The position numbers were made by a program, and so were the translations under genes. From the NCBI GenBank assembly GCA_018369015.1, contig JAGZDD010000143.1, forward strand, positions 1 through 9,903: 9,903 nt of DNA, in the 5' to 3' direction. This DNA is from Clostridiales bacterium (lineage in GTDB: Bacteria > Bacillota > Clostridia > Lachnospirales > Lachnospiraceae). Below the pieces are notes generated by a model. It worked only from the letters and a program-made list of their open reading frames with translations, made no database searches and was not told where the DNA came from. This document shows, in pieces, positions 6,074 to 9,903 of this stretch (its first letter is position 1; the number at the start of each line of letters is the position of its first letter).

Positions 6074-6850
6074 TCAGCCAAGCGCCACATCAAGGATCAT
6101 CATAATCACGAAGCCTACGGCAAAGCCGATGGTTCCAATATTACTATGTTCACCCTCGCTGGCCTCGGGGATAAGCTCCTCTACAACAACATAAATCATA
6201 GCGCCTGCTGCAAAGGAAAGCAAATAAGGCAATACTGGCTCAATGAACGAGGCCAGCAATATTGTAATAAAAGCAGCAATAGGTTCCACAATACCAGAAG
6301 CCATACCATAGACAAACGCTTTACTCCTGCTGACCCCTTCGTTTCTCAAGGGCAAAGATATAATCGCACCCTCTGGAAAATTCTGAATGGCAATACCGAT
6401 GGATAAAGCCATTGCCCCCATAAGGGTAATGGCACTGTTGCTTGTAAGCATCCCGGCAAAAACAACACCTACAGCCATGCCTTCAGGGATATTATGGAGT
6501 GTTACGGCCAGGACAAGCATCGTTGTTTTTTTTAAAGAGGTTTTCGGCCCCTCCGCCTTTGCCGCCCCCATATGCAAATGGGGAACAATCCGATCCATTA
6601 ACAGCAAAAAAGCAATTCCAAGCAAAAGCCCAACAGCCGCCGGGATAAAAGCCAGCTTTCCAAGGCTGTCAGACATATCCATCGCCGGAATCAGCAATGA
6701 CCATACGGAGGCCGCAACCATAACTCCTGATGCAAAGCCCAATAATGCCTTCTGCACAAGAGGCTTTAATTCGCCGCGCAAAAAAAAGACACAGGCCGCG
6801 CCCAGCGTCGTTCCCAAAAACGGTATCATTAACCCAATAAACGTATTCAT
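6074..6850 (-). CDS. ZIP-family divalent metal transporter
   Basis: Integral membrane importer of the ZIP family (ZupT/GufA-like), which takes up Zn2+ and related divalent ions; the exact metal cannot be told from sequence. At 258 residues with about eight hydrophobic segments it has the usual bacterial size. The metal-site helices are clear: HNIPEGMAVG (119-128) and QNFPEGAIISLPL (156-168). E189, E224 and E225 lie in later helices, and a short histidine-bearing loop HLHMG (91-95) sits before helix four. The second motif begins with Q rather than H, as in GufA-like members. A GGAGG lies 7 nt before the ATG, and a good promoter lies at 6882-6910. It converges on the response regulator gene and is not obviously under its control. 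I see no recognisable Zur or Fur box. Confidence 0.93.
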   Translation of the reverse strand: MNTFIGLMIPFLGTTLGAACVFFLRGELKPLVQKALLGFASGVMVAASVWSLLIPAMDMSDSLGKLAFIPAAVGLLLGIAFLLLMDRIVPHLHMGAAKAEGPKTSLKKTTMLVLAVTLHNIPEGMAVGVVFAGMLTSNSAITLMGAMALSIGIAIQNFPEGAIISLPLRNEGVSRSKAFVYGMASGIVEPIAAFITILLASFIEPVLPYLLSFAAGAMIYVVVEELIPEASEGEHSNIGTIGFAVGFVIMMILDVALG

Positions 6851-6881
6851 GGCGTTCCTCCTTTTTTATCAGCTACTTTTT

Positions 6882-6910
6882 ATTATATAGAACTTTGCTT
6901 CATTTGTCCA
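6882..6910 (-). promoter_or_regulatory. Probable sigma-A promoter of the ZIP gene
   Basis: On the minus strand TGGACA (6905-6910) and TATAAT (6882-6887) are 17 bp apart, five and six matches to consensus. The leader would be only about 25 nt, so control is most likely at the promoter and not in the RNA. Confidence 0.75.
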
Positions 6911-6938
6911 TGGAAGTTAATCGCTAAATTAAGGAAAA

Positions 6939-6949
6939 GAACAGTAACC
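6939..6949 (-). repeat. Solo copy of the GGTTACTGTTC motif
   Basis: Read on the minus strand this is GGTTACTGTTC, identical over 11 bases to the left end of the element at 1357-1367. No palindromic partner is seen nearby. It lies about 30 bp upstream of the ZIP -35. It may be a repeat relic, a binding site or chance; the confidence is low because one 11-base match is weak by itself. Confidence 0.3.
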
Positions 6950-7051
6950 AGTCCAGAAGGCTAAACATTTAAAAATCAGGCCGTCTGACAGGTTTCCCGT
7001 AATTTTTCAGGTCATTTATGGTAGCATCAATGGACAAAGGAGGCTTTTTAC

Positions 7052-7681
7052 ATGTCTGCAAATCATCCTGTCACTTACCGTAATATTACCCGAAAGGACT
7101 ATCCGGCCCTGGAATATTTTATTGATGCACTTTTTTCTATGCCCGGCGATTCAGGACAAAAAGCAAGGTCTTATTTGAACCGGCTGTATTTATACGACTG
7201 TCTTTACAGCTGTACTTATGCCCGGGCGGCAATTCTTGGGCCCCGCATTGTCGGCCTTATTCTCGGGAGGCGTACCCAAAGCCGGAAATATGAATTTAGC
7301 GCAGCCTTACGCCGCGCCTTTTATACTGCGGCCTTGCACCTTGTCAGGAAAGGACGCTCCTATTATAAAGCCTACCGCATTTTTGACAAGACAGACCGCC
7401 AGCTACTATATTCCTGCCCGGAACAGTTCGGGGGCGAGCTGTCATTGATCGCTGTCGATCCCAGGTTCCGGCACCAGGGCATTGGACTGACACTTCTTGG
7501 CGGCTTTCACAAATATATGCTCAGCAACGATGTCCGTCAAATCTACTTGTTTACGGACAGCACTTGCAGCTTTAGCTTTTATGACCGGCAGCGCTTTGAC
7601 CGGATATGTACTTGCTACTGGCCAAAAGCTGCCGCCCAAAATACATTTGCGTTTTACCTCTATAAATTTTCCTACTTTTAA
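7052..7681 (+). CDS. GNAT-family N-acetyltransferase
   Basis: Predicted cytoplasmic acetyl-CoA-dependent acyltransferase of 209 residues. The acetyl-CoA-binding motif A is clear: LSLIAVDPRFRHQGIGLTLL (130-149), with the pyrophosphate-binding R140-H141-Q142-G143-I144-G145. A later strand and helix, IYLFTDSTCSFSFYDRQRF (164-182), match the C-terminal part of the fold, where a tyrosine (Y177) often acts as general acid. The middle (about 72-125) is basic and tyrosine-rich and is less typical. The substrate is unknown; protein, antibiotic or small amine are all possible. GGAGG lies about 8 nt before the ATG. No convincing promoter was found in the 200-bp gap shared with the ZIP gene. It faces the EamA gene tail to tail, 31 bp apart. 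Confidence 0.88.
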   Translation: MSANHPVTYRNITRKDYPALEYFIDALFSMPGDSGQKARSYLNRLYLYDCLYSCTYARAAILGPRIVGLILGRRTQSRKYEFSAALRRAFYTAALHLVRKGRSYYKAYRIFDKTDRQLLYSCPEQFGGELSLIAVDPRFRHQGIGLTLLGGFHKYMLSNDVRQIYLFTDSTCSFSFYDRQRFDRICTCYWPKAAAQNTFAFYLYKFSYF

Positions 7682-7694
7682 TTTCTGCCATATT

Positions 7695-7718
7695 AAACGA
7701 TGACTTGAAGCATCATTT
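7695..7718. terminator. Weak possible terminator between converging genes
   Basis: AAACGATG (7695-7702) pairs with CATCATTT (7711-7718) with one mismatch around an 8-nt loop, followed by a short T run on the plus strand. It overlaps the stop codon of the minus-strand gene. The stem is short and low in GC, so the call is tentative. Confidence 0.25.
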
Positions 7719-8663
7719 TACCTCACCAGGCGCTTTTGTTCCGGAATAACGGTTCACAATAAAAATACCCAGACTTACAAGTATAAGAGCCGCAACATTT
7801 TTTACGGAAAATGCCTGGCTATCCTCTCCCAGAAGAAGTGCTGAAAGCAAAACACCAATGACTGGGTTGGCAAAGCCATAAATAGCGACCCGGGATACCG
7901 GATTATATTGAAGTAATATCCCCCATACAGAGTATGCAATCGCCGATAAAAGCGCTAAATAAACAAGAATCCCCGCTCCGCCCCATGTAAAATGACCAAG
8001 CCTGCCGCCCATGGCACCTCCCACGGCCAGAAGTACAAGCCCGCCGGCGCTAAACTGCCACCCGCTTAAAGTCACCGGATTTTCTTTTTGAGAATAGCGC
8101 TTCAAAAAAACAGACGAAAAAGCATAAGAAACAGCTGCCAGAAAGACAAAGCCCTCCCCCTGAAGCGTAAAACCAAGATTAAGTCCTGAGGGTGCCATAT
8201 TGGCAATGATAACGCCCAAAAAGCCGGCCAGGCACCCTAAAAGCTTTGCACAGCCAAGCTTTTCCTGGCGGAAAATAAGGCTCGCTATGGCAATCGCCAG
8301 AAGGCTGTTCGTTCCTGTAATAATTGCGCTTTTAACGCCGCTTGTATTAGCTACTCCCACATAAAAGAAAAAATACTGAATCACTGTCTGAAGCATACAG
8401 AGCCGCAAAACCATTCCCAGGGAGCGTTTCTTCGGAATAAGCGGTTTTCGGGCAGTTAAGCTTCCAAGTAAAATTGTCAAAACTCCGGCCATGGTAAAAC
8501 GCAGGCCGGCAAACAAAATCTGGGAACCAACAGCAGCGCTGCCAATCCCCAGAAGATTATATCCTATTTTTATCACAGGAAAGGCGCTGCCCCACAATGC
8601 TGTACACAGCAGCGCCAGACTTCCTACGACCCATGAATTTTGAAGTAATTTATCTGATTTCAT
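7713..8663 (-). CDS. EamA/DMT-superfamily transporter
   Basis: Inner-membrane permease of the drug/metabolite transporter superfamily, which mostly exports amino acids or other small metabolites; the substrate here is unknown. At 316 residues with about ten hydrophobic helices it has the standard two-EamA-repeat layout (about 13-155 and 170-305). LCTALWGSAFPVIKIG (19-34) in helix one and GVANTSGVKSAIITGTNSLL (103-122) are typical of repeat one. FANPVIGVLLSALLLGE (264-280) is the usual ending motif of repeat two. The C-terminal tail is short and basic. The start has GGAAGG about 5 nt upstream. Only 12 bp separate it from mgtE, and no promoter is visible in between, so the two are probably cotranscribed, with mgtE first. 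Confidence 0.92.
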   Translation of the reverse strand: MKSDKLLQNSWVVGSLALLCTALWGSAFPVIKIGYNLLGIGSAAVGSQILFAGLRFTMAGVLTILLGSLTARKPLIPKKRSLGMVLRLCMLQTVIQYFFFYVGVANTSGVKSAIITGTNSLLAIAIASLIFRQEKLGCAKLLGCLAGFLGVIIANMAPSGLNLGFTLQGEGFVFLAAVSYAFSSVFLKRYSQKENPVTLSGWQFSAGGLVLLAVGGAMGGRLGHFTWGGAGILVYLALLSAIAYSVWGILLQYNPVSRVAIYGFANPVIGVLLSALLLGEDSQAFSVKNVAALILVSLGIFIVNRYSGTKAPGEVK

Positions 8664-8675
8664 TAAAACCTTCCC

Positions 8676-9903
8676 TTATAGCCGGAACACCTGAGTCGCA
8701 ATAGCAAAGTAAACCATTACGGAACAGGTATCTACCAATGTTGTAATGAGCGGCGCCGCCATAATCGCCGGGTCCAAATGGATCTTTTTAGCGCACAGGG
8801 GTAAAATGCAGCCGATCATTTTAGAAATCACAATTGTTGCAATTAAAGACATAGCAATAACAAATGCCATCTCAAGGCTTTGATACATAATCAAAATACG
8901 GAGCCCATTAGCAGCGGCAAGTGCACAGCCTACGATCAATGAAATGCGAAACTCCTTAAACATGACTCTAAGGATATCGGAAAAATGGATTTCATCTAAT
9001 GCAATTCCCCGGATAATCAGTGTCGCGCTCTGAGAGCCGCAGTTTCCTCCCGTGTCCATGAGCATCGGTATAAACGACACAAGAAGGGGGATGGCCTGAA
9101 AAGCATTTTCATAGTGGGTAAGAATCGTTCCTGTAATCGTCGCCGACAGCATAAGCACAAGCAGCCAGACAATTCTGTTTTTGGCATGCCCCCACACAGA
9201 CGTCTCAAAATATGGCTTTTCACTGGGATTCATCGCTGCCATCTTTGTAATGTCCTCAGTTGCCTCATCTTCCATAACATCCATAGCGTCATCGACAGTA
9301 ATAATGCCTACCATAAGTTCCTCAGCATCCAGCACAGGAATAGCCAGCAGGTCATATTTTGACAGTGTTTTTGCCACATCCTCTTTATCTGTATGTGTAT
9401 TTACAGAAATGATTTCAGTTTCCATAATTTCGCCGATTTTTTCACTGTCATCCGATGTGAGAAGATCCTTCGCCGATACAATCCCTATCAGCTTTCGATT
9501 TTCAAGAACATAACATGTATAAATCGTTTCCTTATGAATACCGGTTTCCCTGATATGAGCCACTGCCTGGGAAACGGTCATAGATTTCTTAAAATCCACA
9601 TATTCTGTCGTCATAATGCTTCCGGCACTGTCCTCGGGATAGTTTAATATGGCATTAATCTGCGTCCGTGTATCTTTGTCCACAACATCAAGAATCCGGG
9701 TCACAAGGTTGGCCGGAAGCTCCTCAAGCATATCTACAGTATCATCCAAAAAAAGTTCGTCAAGAATTTCCTTAAGCTCTTTTTCCGTAAACATTTCGAC
9801 AAGGTAGCTCTGCATTGAGTTATTCATATTTGAAAAAACATCCGGAATACCGTCGGATCGGGCTTGCATTTTCCACACAATGTGTGAAAACAATTCCGGC
9901 AGA
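8676..9903 (-). CDS. mgtE: Magnesium transporter MgtE, N-terminus beyond the window
   Basis: Mg2+-gated channel of the inner membrane. The frame is open to the right edge (first complete codon 9902-9900), so the true start and part of the N domain are missing. A TTG at 9893 is an internal codon and not a likely start. Counting from the edge, the remaining N domain is about 1-85, CBS domain one about 95-148 (SIMTTEYVDFKKSM), CBS domain two about 158-208 (EIMETEIISVN), then the plug helix (EDEATEDITKMAAM) and five membrane helices from about 245. The pore signature PMLMDTGGNCGSQS (279-292) and the conserved aspartate of LDPAIMAAPLITTLVD (376-391) are present. The CBS and N domains sense cytoplasmic Mg2+ and close the pore. 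Any M-box riboswitch would be outside the window. It leads the probable mgtE-eamA operon. Confidence 0.96.
   Translation of the reverse strand, partial: LPELFSHIVWKMQARSDGIPDVFSNMNNSMQSYLVEMFTEKELKEILDELFLDDTVDMLEELPANLVTRILDVVDKDTRTQINAILNYPEDSAGSIMTTEYVDFKKSMTVSQAVAHIRETGIHKETIYTCYVLENRKLIGIVSAKDLLTSDDSEKIGEIMETEIISVNTHTDKEDVAKTLSKYDLLAIPVLDAEELMVGIITVDDAMDVMEDEATEDITKMAAMNPSEKPYFETSVWGHAKNRIVWLLVLMLSATITGTILTHYENAFQAIPLLVSFIPMLMDTGGNCGSQSATLIIRGIALDEIHFSDILRVMFKEFRISLIVGCALAAANGLRILIMYQSLEMAFVIAMSLIATIVISKMIGCILPLCAKKIHLDPAIMAAPLITTLVDTCSVMVYFAIATQVFRL

Noticed and set aside
2662..6929. Shared ATCGCTAAAT at 2662-2671 and 6920-6929, both near promoters
   Set aside because: One shared 10-mer pair is expected by chance in a window this long, and its position relative to each promoter differs.

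Overview
The window looks like chromosomal DNA of a Gram-positive anaerobe of the Clostridia, most likely a Lachnospiraceae member. The grounds are the strong GGAGG-type ribosome binding sites, sigma-A-like promoters with 17-bp spacers, the form of PurB and PurC, a single-pass membrane protein of a kind I associate with that family, and small palindromic repeats in the gaps. This placement is from memory of protein style, not a database search.

Layout: (1) 1-2453, minus strand: two de novo purine genes, purC and then purB (purB runs off the left edge). They are separated by a 548-bp gap packed with nested inverted repeats, and each has its own recognisable promoter. (2) 2454-2751: a divergent promoter region between purC and a plus-strand gene. 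(3) 2752-3489: an uncharacterised single-pass membrane protein, followed by a 177-bp element with 18-bp terminal inverted repeats and a strong terminator. (4) 3872-6037: a two-component system, a multi-pass membrane histidine kinase overlapping a NarL-type response regulator. A perfect 29-bp inverted repeat lies in its promoter region, and two competing hairpins lie at the kinase/regulator junction. (5) 6074-6850, minus strand: a ZIP-family metal transporter, sharing a bidirectional terminator with the response regulator. (6) 7052-7681: a GNAT acetyltransferase. (7) 7713-9903, minus strand: mgtE (Mg2+ channel/transporter, cut by the right edge) and a DMT/EamA exporter only 12 bp downstream, probably one transcript.

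PurB and PurC work in the same pathway: PurC makes SAICAR, and PurB removes fumarate from SAICAR and later from adenylosuccinate. The other genes are a mixture of transport, sensing and modification functions with no obvious common pathway. The two-component system has no adjacent target gene that reveals its signal.

I do not see a phage, defence system, CRISPR array, rRNA or tRNA. The least ordinary content is non-coding: a set of palindromic elements sharing a GTTACTRTTC-like end motif, the 29-bp palindrome before the kinase, and the overlapping hairpins inside the kinase 3' end. The response regulator also has an apparently shortened DNA-binding domain.
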